Positions 1 through 5,481 of a stretch of DNA of 5,481 nt are shown here, piece by piece (the first letter of the stretch is position 1; each line of letters begins with the position of its first letter). A program made the translations under genes and the position numbers. The stretch spans positions 1 through 5,481 of the forward strand of contig JAUXIP010000169.1 of NCBI GenBank assembly GCA_030620935.1, written 5' to 3'. This DNA is from Deltaproteobacteria bacterium (GTDB taxonomy: Bacteria; Desulfobacterota_B; Binatia; UBA9968). A model generated the notes under the pieces. It searched no databases. It had not been told where the DNA came from and was given only the letters and a program-made list of their open reading frames with translations.

Positions 1-1269
1 AACGTGATCGTCTTTCTCCTCTTTTTCTTCGTAAACTCCCCAGACGACATGGCTCGGGCTCACTTGGGTCAGAAGCGAGTGACGCCGGAGCAGATCGATC
101 GATGGAAGCGGGAACACTCTTTGGATCTCCCTTATTTCTACAACGCCGGCTGGCGCAGGCTGGGATCACTTTCCGCCACCGCGCCTGTAAGCAAAACGGA
201 GTTTCTTACAGCAGGAGAAGGGAATTACGTCCTTGTGGTGGAGGCTCCGGAGGCCAAGCAAGCGGCGCAAAGCCGAGTCCTGCGTATTCGTTCTTCACAG
301 CCGGACCGGCTCATTCTTCCGAGCGGCTTTGATGCGGAGGGGAAAGTAACCCTTCCTGCCGAGTCTAAGACCCGCCGTTTTTCGATTCGCGTTACCGCGC
401 CGGCTACGGAGGAAAAAGAGCCGCCGTCGCTTCTAGTCGCCCTTGAATTGGAATCCCCTGCACCGACCCATCGGGTCGTCTTAAAATATAAAGGAGACAT
501 CGCCTTTCTCTCACGGTTTACCCAGACGGTCTTTTTCCAGCGCTCCATGAAGATGCTCTTCTTCCATTACGGCAAATCGGATGATGGCAAAGACATCGGC
601 AGGGAAATCTTCAAGCGCATCGGGCCGAGCATGAGCATCACTGTTCCCGCTTTTGTGTTGGGTTTGCTGATCAATATTTTTTTCGCCATGGTCTCCGCTT
701 TTTACCGGGGAACTTATGTGGACTACTGGGGGGTCAGCCTTTGCGTCCTGTTGATGTCCATCTCTTTCCTCTTCTACATCATGGGAGGGCAAGTGATTTT
801 CGGAAAACTGCTGCGCCTGGTCCCGATCTCGGGTTTTGACTATGGAGCGCACTCTCTTAAATTCATTGCCCTTCCTGTAGTCATTGCCCTCGTGGCAGGA
901 ATGGGAGGAACCATTCGATTTTATCGGACCATCTTCCTGGAAGAGATCAACAAGGACTACGTCCGGACCGCCCGTGCGAAAGGCTTGCCTGAAGGGACTG
1001 TCCTCTTTGTCCATGCCCTGAAGAACGCGATGATCCCGATCCTGACCGGTATTGTCGTGAACCTGCCTTTTCTCTTCGCGGGAAGTCTCCTCCTCGAATC
1101 TTTTTTCTCTATCCCCGGCATGGGCTCTTTTATGCTCGACGCCATCCAGCGCCAGGACTTTGCCGTGGTCCAGGCGATGGTCTCATTAGGATCGTTTCTT
1201 TACGTTATCGGGCTTCTCATGACCGATATCAGTTACACGCTGGTCGATCCGCGCGTGCGTTTGGAGTAA
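1..1269 (+). CDS. DppB/OppB/YejB-like ABC importer permease with large extracytoplasmic insert (5' partial)
   Basis: This is one of the two membrane subunits forming the channel of a peptide-type ABC importer. The frame is open from base 1. The GTG at base 4 is probably not the true start: the first residues (VIVFLLFFFV) look like the end of TM1, and the usual positive N-terminus is missing, so the gene begins upstream. Counting the codon at base 4 as 1, family landmarks are the post-TM1 block NSPDDMARAHLG (11-22), a HSLDLPY segment (38-44), HYGKS (188-192, where the family has GDFGxS), five further membrane segments near 207-232, 242-262, 285-303, 341-363 and 389-411, and the EAA loop that docks the ATPase (DYVRTARAKGL, 318-328, then HALKNAMIP, 337-345). 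The end, DISYTLVDPR, resembles what I recall of E. coli YejB. Residues about 50-180 are an extra beta-rich segment absent from ordinary DppB. The next gene starts 3 bases after the stop. The substrate cannot be read from the sequence. Confidence 0.93.
   Translation, partial: NVIVFLLFFFVNSPDDMARAHLGQKRVTPEQIDRWKREHSLDLPYFYNAGWRRLGSLSATAPVSKTEFLTAGEGNYVLVVEAPEAKQAAQSRVLRIRSSQPDRLILPSGFDAEGKVTLPAESKTRRFSIRVTAPATEEKEPPSLLVALELESPAPTHRVVLKYKGDIAFLSRFTQTVFFQRSMKMLFFHYGKSDDGKDIGREIFKRIGPSMSITVPAFVLGLLINIFFAMVSAFYRGTYVDYWGVSLCVLLMSISFLFYIMGGQVIFGKLLRLVPISGFDYGAHSLKFIALPVVIALVAGMGGTIRFYRTIFLEEINKDYVRTARAKGLPEGTVLFVHALKNAMIPILTGIVVNLPFLFAGSLLLESFFSIPGMGSFMLDAIQRQDFAVVQAMVSLGSFLYVIGLLMTDISYTLVDPRVRLE
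151..543 (+). other. Extra beta-rich domain inserted between TM1 and TM2 of the first permease
   Basis: This segment covers about 130 codons (residues roughly 50-180) that separate two blocks which lie close together in ordinary DppB proteins: the HSLDLPY segment and the HYGKS motif. It contains several short alternating hydrophobic stretches (NYVLVVEAP, RVLRIRSS, RRFSIRVTAP, SLLVALELE, HRVVLKYKG) separated by Gly, Pro and charged turns, as in an Ig-like or other beta-sandwich fold. It has no membrane segment and no cysteine. By family topology it should lie on the outer face of the membrane, where the binding protein docks. Boundaries are approximate, and the fold is inferred from strand pattern only. 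Confidence 0.6.
1262..1266 (+). promoter_or_regulatory. Ribosome binding site for the second permease
   Basis: TGGAG ends six bases before the GTG at 1273 and lies over the last codons of the first permease, which fits translational coupling. A better-looking TAAGGAG at 1267-1273 overlaps the first base of that GTG and cannot serve it. No usable in-frame start lies at the right distance downstream: the first in-frame ATG is at 1447, inside a membrane segment. Confidence 0.5.
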
Positions 1270-1272
1270 GGA

Positions 1273-2676
1273 GTGAGCGGATTTCTACAACAACTGTGGG
1301 TAACGTTAGGAATTAAGCCTGTCTTTCTCTGGAGCGACATCCTGGTCTACACCCTCTTGATTGGAGGCGGCCTTTGGCTCCGGTGGGCTTTACGTCAGGA
1401 ATATTGGCGTGTGGCCCTGCGCCAAGTGGTCTCGAGCCGGACAGCAATGATCAGCCTCGGCGTTCTCTGCATCTACGCTGCGGTGGGATTTTTAGACACG
1501 CTCCATTTCAGATTTACCTCGCCGGAGAATCCCGCGGGGGAGAAAATCCAGAGCGTGCTCGATGTGGTCTGCAGGCCTCTGATCGAACGCACGGAAAAAA
1601 GCTATTCGGCTCCGTTTGCCGTGCACCTTTACACCAAGGAGACCATTGTGACTCCGGCCGGCCGGAGACTCCGGGAATATCCCCGTTTGCGTTACGGGGG
1701 AAGCCACCTGACAGATCCCGCCGAGAGGTGGCCGGATGTTCAGCAAAGAATCCTGAAGGGTCTCGGCTGGGGCCTAGGGATCGGGGCCGGTTTCCTTGTC
1801 ATTTTCATGGCTCTGACGGTTCTAGTTCGGGGACGCTCGTTTTCAGGAAACCCGAAGGGACTTTCCACTTTGGTTCGCCGGGGAGCCTGGGTGGCAGGCT
1901 TTGTGACGGTCTTTGCAATCTTGATTGCCGAAGCAGTCATCCTCAGCGAAGGCTATCATATTCTAGGGACGGATAAGACCGGGCAGGATGTGTTTTATAC
2001 GGCATTGAAGAGTATCCGGATAGGACTGATCATAGGCACCCTGACGACGTTTATTGTTACCCCTTTTGCGATCCTATTTGGCATCATGGCCGGCTACTTG
2101 GGCGGATGGGTGGACGATGTCATTCAGTACGTTTACACCACCCTTTCTTCGATCCCCGACATCCTGCTGATTGTGGCCGCAATGCTGATCTTTCAGGTGG
2201 GACTTTCCGACAAAGAGACGATCTTGGCCGCGGATGAGCGCCTGGTCTATCTCTGCATCATCATGGGCATTACCTCATGGACCGGTCTCTGCCGTCTGAT
2301 CCGGGCGGAAGTTCTGAAGCTGAGAGAGATCGAATACATCCAGGCGGCCGATGCCTTCGGCGTGGGCCGGGCAAGAATCATGCTTCGCCATTTAGTCCCC
2401 GGTGTCATGCACATCGTTCTTATTTCGATTGTTCTTCGCTTTAGCGGTCTGGTGCTGGTCGAGGCGGTCCTGGCCTACGTGGGGATCGGGGTCGACCCCT
2501 CCACGGCCTCGTGGGGAAATATGATCAATCAGGCCCGCTTCGAGCTCGCCCGCGAGCCGGTTGTTTGGTGGAGTCTGTTAGCCGCTTTTGTCTTCATGAT
2601 CGGTTTGGTGCTTCCGGCCAACTTTTTTGGCGATACGGTTCGGGATGCCCTCGACCCCAGGCTGAGGACCCAGTAG
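1273..2676 (+). CDS. DppC/OppC/YejE-like ABC importer permease with extra membrane segments
   Basis: This is the second channel subunit of the importer, paired with the upstream permease. It begins at GTG three bases after the upstream stop. At 467 residues it is much longer than the roughly 300 usual for DppC. Conserved parts are a basic block before TM1 ([16 protein letters not shown], 41-56), TM1 at 57-76, the extracytoplasmic motif [13 protein letters not shown] (229-241, matching HPLGTDxxGRDV), the core membrane segments from 249 onward, the EAA loop ([20 protein letters not shown], 355-374) and the C-terminal [13 protein letters not shown] (453-465). Unusual parts are an added hydrophobic segment at 18-38, an outer loop at 78-162, and an added membrane hairpin (163-185 and 204-224) joined by a basic loop ([19 protein letters not shown], 186-204). 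Basic loops fall on the expected cytoplasmic side, so the topology is self-consistent with the N-terminus outside. The next gene starts 4 bases after the stop. Confidence 0.94.
   Translation: MSGFLQQLWVTLGIKPVFLWSDILVYTLLIGGGLWLRWALRQEYWRVALRQVVSSRTAMISLGVLCIYAAVGFLDTLHFRFTSPENPAGEKIQSVLDVVCRPLIERTEKSYSAPFAVHLYTKETIVTPAGRRLREYPRLRYGGSHLTDPAERWPDVQQRILKGLGWGLGIGAGFLVIFMALTVLVRGRSFSGNPKGLSTLVRRGAWVAGFVTVFAILIAEAVILSEGYHILGTDKTGQDVFYTALKSIRIGLIIGTLTTFIVTPFAILFGIMAGYLGGWVDDVIQYVYTTLSSIPDILLIVAAMLIFQVGLSDKETILAADERLVYLCIIMGITSWTGLCRLIRAEVLKLREIEYIQAADAFGVGRARIMLRHLVPGVMHIVLISIVLRFSGLVLVEAVLAYVGIGVDPSTASWGNMINQARFELAREPVVWWSLLAAFVFMIGLVLPANFFGDTVRDALDPRLRTQ
1504..1947 (+). other. Extra loop plus membrane hairpin inserted before the LGTD motif of the second permease
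   Basis: Residues about 78-225 replace the short outer loop that normally joins TM1 to the LGTD motif. The first part (78-162) is hydrophilic and should face outward. It contains one Cys (C100), a conspicuous Tyr/Arg-rich run ([12 protein letters not shown], 135-146) and a Trp (W153). The second part is a two-helix hairpin with a basic connecting loop, as expected for a cytoplasmic turn. The limits are approximate and no homology of the loop is recognised. Confidence 0.6.
2664..2668 (+). promoter_or_regulatory. Weak ribosome binding site for the fused ATPase
   Basis: GAGGA lies within the last codons of the second permease, with 12 bases between it and the ATG at 2681. This spacing is long, and no better purine-rich site is visible, so initiation probably relies partly on ribosomes finishing the upstream gene 4 bases earlier. 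Confidence 0.35.
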
Positions 2677-2680
2677 ATCT

Positions 2681-4738
2681 ATGCTGCTTCGCGTTCAGAA
2701 TCTGAAAACCCATTTTCGGACCAAGGAAGGCCCGGCGCGGGCAGTGGACGGGATTTCCTTTGAAATCGAAGAAGGAAAGACCTTTGCGCTGGTGGGAGAG
2801 TCCGGCTGCGGAAAAAGCGTCACGGCTCTCTCGATCATCCAGCTCATACCGCAGCCGGCGGGTTATTATGCCGGTGGCTCGATCGAATACAAGGGGCGGG
2901 ATCTGCTGCGGCTATCCGAATTCGAGAAACGGAAACTCCGCGGCAGCGAGATCTCCATGATCTTCCAGGAGCCGATGACGTCCCTCAATCCCGTGCTCAC
3001 AGTGGGATTTCAGCTCACGGAGCCTCTTGCCCGCCATCAGGGATTCGGCCGGGCCGAAGCACGGAAGAAGGCCCTCGAACTGCTCGATCAGGTCAACATC
3101 CCGGACCCGGAACAGCGCTTTCGAGAATATCCCCACCAATTATCCGGAGGAATGAAACAGCGAGTCATGATCGCCATGGCCATGGCCTGCGAGCCTGGAC
3201 TGCTGATCGCCGATGAGCCCACGACCGCTCTCGACGTAACCATTCAAGCCCAAATATTGGATCTTATGAAGGCCCTCCAAGAGAAAAAAGGGACCTCCAT
3301 ATTGCTGATCACGCACGACTTGGGGGTGGTTGCTCAGGCGGCGGATCAGGTAGCCGTCATGTATGCGGGCCGTATCGTAGAGACGGCTTCGCGGGAAAAG
3401 ATACTCTACAACCCGGCGCATCCTTATACGATCAAACTCCTACAATCTCTTCCCTCCTGGGAGCAGCGAGATCAGACCCTCCAAACTATCGAGGGACGGG
3501 TTCCTCCGGCTACCTTCTTTCCTTCTGGGTGTCGTTTTGCGGATCGTTGCTACAAGGTCCAAGACGGCTGCCGGGACGTTGACCCTATTCTCCTTCCGAT
3601 CGAGGAGGCGCATAGCGCCGCCTGCATCCTCTACGACGAACAACTGCAGGGACGCCGGATCGCCCCCGAAGAAGTACGAACGGTTCCCTCTTTCCGCCTG
3701 CGGACTTCCGAGCAGATATCGACGCATCCTCTGGTTCGGATCGAGGGACTGAAAGTTCATTTCCCTATACGGCGGGGAGTGCTGAAGAAAACAGTCGGAT
3801 ATGTAAACGCTGTTGACGGAGTCGATCTGGAGATCCGCAGAGGAGAGACGCTCGCTCTTGTCGGGGAGTCCGGGTGCGGCAAGACGACACTAGGAAAGGC
3901 GCTGCTTCAGCTTATTCGACCGACCGCTGGACGCGTTCTCGTAGATGGACAGGATCTGGTCACTCTGCGTCGACAAGCGTTGCATCCCTACCACCGACGA
4001 CTTCAAGTTATTTTTCAGGATCCCTACTCGGCCCTGAACCCACGCATGATGATCGGTGAGATCGTCATGGAGGGGATGGCGGCCCATGGAATCGGCCGAA
4101 ACGAGAGAGAGCGGGAAGAACGGGTTAAAAAAATCCTGACACAAGTAGGGCTCGACCCGGAGATGATCTACCGCTATCCCCATGAGTTTTCGGGAGGGCA
4201 GCGTCAACGGATCGGGATCGCCCGGTGTCTTGCGGTCGAGCCGGATTTTATCGTCTGCGACGAAGCGACCAGCTCACTGGATGTCTCCGTCCAAGCCCAG
4301 ATTTTAAATCTGCTGGAAAAACTCCAGACGGATCTTGGACTGACGTACCTCTTTATCACTCACAACCTCAGCGTGGTGGAGTACCTGGCGGACGAAGTCG
4401 CCGTGATGTATCTCGGACGGATCGTGGAGAAGGGCAAAACGGAGGAGGTGTTCCGCAGCCCCCGCCATCCCTACACCCAAGCCCTTCTATCCGCCGTGCC
4501 CAAGATTGACCCGAAGACAGGGATAGAAAAAATCCACCTTTCCGGTGACGTTCCGTCCCCCGTCAATCCTCCCGTCGGTTGCCATTTTCACCCGCGCTGC
4601 CCCCATGTCATGCCCCATTGCAAGGATCGATATCCTTCTGCCTATTCCATGTCCGGCACTCATTCGGTAAGCTGTTTTCTTCACGATCCGGACGCGAAGT
4701 CCCCGGCCCGTACTTCCGAGGATCGTGTGGAAAAGTAA
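2681..4738 (+). CDS. Fused DppD-DppF-type double ATPase of a peptide ABC importer
   Basis: This 685-residue protein carries both ATP-hydrolysing subunits of the importer in one chain, on the cytoplasmic face. First half: Walker A GESGCGKS (39-46), Q-loop Q96, signature LSGGM (154-158), Walker B LLIADEP with catalytic Glu179, D-loop ALD (183-185) and switch His212. Second half: Walker A GESGCGKT (395-402), Q446, signature FSGGQ (503-507), Walker B ending DEAT with Glu528, SLD (532-534) and His561. Both ATPase sites look intact. Each half ends in the oligopeptide-type C-terminal extension (HPYT at 247-250 and 597-600), followed by four cysteines: 284, 290, 297, 315 and 634, 640, 647, 665, with identical spacing. 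In DppD/DppF relatives such cysteines bind a 4Fe-4S cluster. A variable linker spans about 318-348. The layout recalls E. coli GsiA and YejF, which are also fused double ATPases. The continuous frame and a single terminal stop argue for a genuine fusion. Confidence 0.96.
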   Translation: MLLRVQNLKTHFRTKEGPARAVDGISFEIEEGKTFALVGESGCGKSVTALSIIQLIPQPAGYYAGGSIEYKGRDLLRLSEFEKRKLRGSEISMIFQEPMTSLNPVLTVGFQLTEPLARHQGFGRAEARKKALELLDQVNIPDPEQRFREYPHQLSGGMKQRVMIAMAMACEPGLLIADEPTTALDVTIQAQILDLMKALQEKKGTSILLITHDLGVVAQAADQVAVMYAGRIVETASREKILYNPAHPYTIKLLQSLPSWEQRDQTLQTIEGRVPPATFFPSGCRFADRCYKVQDGCRDVDPILLPIEEAHSAACILYDEQLQGRRIAPEEVRTVPSFRLRTSEQISTHPLVRIEGLKVHFPIRRGVLKKTVGYVNAVDGVDLEIRRGETLALVGESGCGKTTLGKALLQLIRPTAGRVLVDGQDLVTLRRQALHPYHRRLQVIFQDPYSALNPRMMIGEIVMEGMAAHGIGRNEREREERVKKILTQVGLDPEMIYRYPHEFSGGQRQRIGIARCLAVEPDFIVCDEATSSLDVSVQAQILNLLEKLQTDLGLTYLFITHNLSVVEYLADEVAVMYLGRIVEKGKTEEVFRSPRHPYTQALLSAVPKIDPKTGIEKIHLSGDVPSPVNPPVGCHFHPRCPHVMPHCKDRYPSAYSMSGTHSVSCFLHDPDAKSPARTSEDRVEK

Positions 4739-4854
4739 AATCAGTATGTGCTCAGCTTTTAGCCCCAATGTTCTTCCGACGCCATGACTCGCGCAAAGAC
4801 GCAAAGCAGGCCAAGAGGCTTAGAGCATGGCGCAAAGCGCTAGGCGCTAAGCGG
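4739..4854 (+). other. Repeat-rich spacer between the ATPase and binding-protein genes
   Basis: This 116-base spacer contrasts with the 3-4 base gaps earlier in the operon. It holds CGCAAAG repeats and a long hairpin. I see no convincing -35/-10 promoter pair, no hairpin followed by a T-run that would make an intrinsic terminator, and no strong ribosome binding site. The binding-protein frame stays open through all of it, with one further ATG at 4768. Whether the downstream gene is read from the operon transcript or from its own promoter cannot be decided here. Confidence 0.6.
4818..4852 (+). repeat. Imperfect hairpin abutting the binding-protein start codon
   Basis: Bases 4818-4833 pair with 4837-4852 around an AAA loop (4834-4836). 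GCTTAG pairs with CTAAGC, then after an A-G mismatch GC pairs with GC, then after a second A-G mismatch TGGCGC pairs with GCGCTA, including one G-T wobble. This gives 14 pairs and two purine mismatches. It ends two bases before the ATG at 4855, where a ribosome binding site would normally be. No T-tract follows, so it is not a standard terminator. Confidence 0.6.
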
Positions 4855-5481
4855 ATGGCGCATGGCGCTTTGCTCTTTGCACTATGCACTTTGCTCTTTG
4901 GCTGCCGCGACGGAGAAGAGACAGAAACGCGGGATCTTCCACGCCAGCACCCGGCTGTCAGTCTCGAGCCGGCGAATGGGGACACGATTATCGAGGGCTC
5001 TATCGGCGAGGCGACGAACCTGATTCCGATGCTGACTGCAGATTCGGCGTCAAGTAACGTTACCGGAATGATCTACAATGGTCTCGTCAAATACGACAAG
5101 GATGTAAACATCGTCGGGGATTTAGCAGAGTCCTGGGAGGTCAGTCCGGACGGCCTGCAGATCAGCTTTAAGCTCCAGCGCAATGTGAGATGGCATGATG
5201 GCCATCCCTTCACCGCTCATGACGTTCTCTTCGGCTTTCAAACGATCATTGACCCGAATACTCCCACCGCCTACGCGGAGGATTTCAAGCAGGTAAAAAC
5301 GGCCGAGGCGCTGGACGACTACACGTTTCGAGTTATTTACGAAAAACCCTATGCACCGGCATTGATCAGTTGGAGTAGTCTAGTAGTTTTGCCTAAACAC
5401 ATCCTGGAAGGGAAGGATGTTACGAAAAGCGAACTGGGACGGAGACCCATCGGCACCGGTCCTTATCGCTTCCGCGAGTGG
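4855..5481 (+). CDS. Family 5 solute-binding lipoprotein, OppA/DppA-like (3' partial)
   Basis: This would be the substrate-capturing protein of the importer, anchored outside the cytoplasmic membrane by lipid. Only the first 209 codons are in the window. From ATG 4855 the start is MAHGALLFALCTLLFGC, a short hydrophobic stretch ending in a lipobox-like LFGC with Cys17 as the lipidation site. The n-region lacks Lys or Arg, which is unusual, and residue +2 after Cys is Arg. An alternative in-frame ATG at 4768 would put the Cys at residue 46 behind a very basic leader. I prefer 4855 on leader length, but neither start has a good ribosome binding site. A charged linker follows, then family 5 hallmarks: YNGLVKYDKDVNIVGDLAES (75-94), WEVSPDG (95-101), RNVRWHDGHPFTAHDVLFGF (109-128), VVLPKHILEG (176-185) and PIGTGPYRF (198-206). 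The family usually runs to 500-600 residues. Substrates include peptides, nickel and sugars, so no specificity is claimed. Confidence 0.93.
   Translation, partial: MAHGALLFALCTLLFGCRDGEETETRDLPRQHPAVSLEPANGDTIIEGSIGEATNLIPMLTADSASSNVTGMIYNGLVKYDKDVNIVGDLAESWEVSPDGLQISFKLQRNVRWHDGHPFTAHDVLFGFQTIIDPNTPTAYAEDFKQVKTAEALDDYTFRVIYEKPYAPALISWSSLVVLPKHILEGKDVTKSELGRRPIGTGPYRFREW
4868..4900 (+). repeat. 12-base direct repeat with 21-base period inside the signal peptide
   Basis: CTTTGCTCTTTG occurs exactly at 4868-4879 and again at 4889-4900. The 21-base offset equals seven codons, so both copies are read in the same frame and encode the two LLF cores of the hydrophobic region (residues 6-8 and 13-15). 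The nine bases between copies (4880-4888) contain CACTATGCA, which belongs to the TGCACTATGCA palindrome. Confidence 0.85.

Larger units (their letters stand above)
4788..4900. repeat. Composite palindromic repeat element spanning spacer and gene start
   Basis: The stretch is built from short related units. CGCAAAG occurs at 4792-4798, 4800-4806 and 4831-4837. Its inverse core CTTTGC occurs at 4868-4873, 4875-4880 and 4889-4894. Between these lie GGCGCTAAGC, ATGGCGCAT (4855-4863) and TGCACTATGCA (4878-4888), all with self-complementary arms. The left part (CTCGCGCAAAGACGCAAAG, 4788-4806) matches an intergenic repeat motif I recall from many environmental bacterial genomes, and the right part resembles GCGCATGGCGC/GCACTATGC-type repeats. 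The element continues past the ATG at 4855 into the signal peptide. No transposase or long terminal inverted repeats are visible, so it is called a repeat and not a mobile element. Confidence 0.6.

Noticed and set aside
4..6. GTG as true start of the first permease
   Set aside because: The sequence starts within a membrane helix and lacks the usual basic N-terminus and first part of TM1, so the real start is upstream of the window.
511..1014. Reverse-strand open frame of 167 codons inside the first permease
   Set aside because: It is antisense to conserved permease sequence, and its translation shows no recognisable domain.
2488..2499. 12-base palindrome GGGGTCGACCCC
   Set aside because: It falls in conserved permease coding sequence (GVDP) and is explained by codon choice.
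3173..3186. GCCATGGCCATGGC palindromic run
   Set aside because: It encodes the conserved Ala-Met-Ala-Met stretch after the ABC signature, with no independent signal.
2681..4738. Two separate ATPase genes joined by a sequencing error
   Set aside because: A single open frame crosses the linker, both halves are intact, and fused double ATPases are known in this family (GsiA, YejF).
4818..4852. Intrinsic terminator after the ATPase gene
   Set aside because: The stem is long but has no following T-run, and it lies immediately before the next start codon. It is kept as a hairpin only.
4788..4900. CRISPR array
   Set aside because: Units are short, irregular and self-complementary, without constant-length repeats separated by unique spacers.
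4752..4985. Reverse-strand open frame with a peptide rich in SAKSKAPCAIRLAPSALRHA
   Set aside because: It is the antisense reading of the repeat element and the binding-protein leader. Its regularity reflects repeat units, not a protein family, and it overlaps a well-supported gene.

Overview
The window carries most of an operon for a peptide-type ABC importer (the Dpp/Opp/App/Yej group). All genes are on the + strand, in the order permease 1 (5' end outside the window), permease 2, a double ATPase, and a substrate-binding lipoprotein (3' end outside the window). The organism is a bacterium with moderately GC-rich DNA, and the lipoprotein-type binding protein fits either envelope type. The repeat-rich stretch before the binding-protein gene (runs of CGCAAAG, GGCGCATGGCGC and similar) resembles intergenic repeats I recall from uncultured or environmental lineages such as Nitrospirota, Omnitrophota and deltaproteobacterial groups. 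That is recollection, so the taxonomic guess is weak.

Layout. 1-1269: DppB/YejB-like permease, with TM1 cut by the window edge and an extra domain of about 130 residues, rich in predicted beta strands, between TM1 and TM2. 1273-2676: DppC/YejE-like permease, also enlarged, with an extra N-terminal membrane segment, a long extracytoplasmic loop and an extra membrane hairpin before the conserved LGTD motif. 2681-4738: a single 685-residue protein holding a DppD-like and a DppF-like ATPase in tandem, each with its own C-terminal four-cysteine motif. 4739-4854: a short spacer dense in repeats and hairpins. 4855-5481: start of a family 5 solute-binding lipoprotein (OppA/DppA type), which runs off the window. 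No gene-free stretch exceeds 300 bases.

How they work together. The lipoprotein would capture a substrate (probably a peptide, but nickel, glycans or opines are possible for this family) outside the cytoplasmic membrane and hand it to the B-C permease pair. The fused DF protein would power transport. The 3-4 base gaps between the first three genes point to co-transcription and translational coupling. The binding-protein gene is last and sits behind repeat DNA.

The most unusual features are that both permeases carry matching extracytoplasmic enlargements, and that the lipoprotein signal peptide appears to be written in the repeat DNA itself: a 12-base direct repeat with a 21-base period encodes LLF twice. 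No wholly new system is evident. The family assignments are solid, while the substrate and the role of the insertions are unknown.
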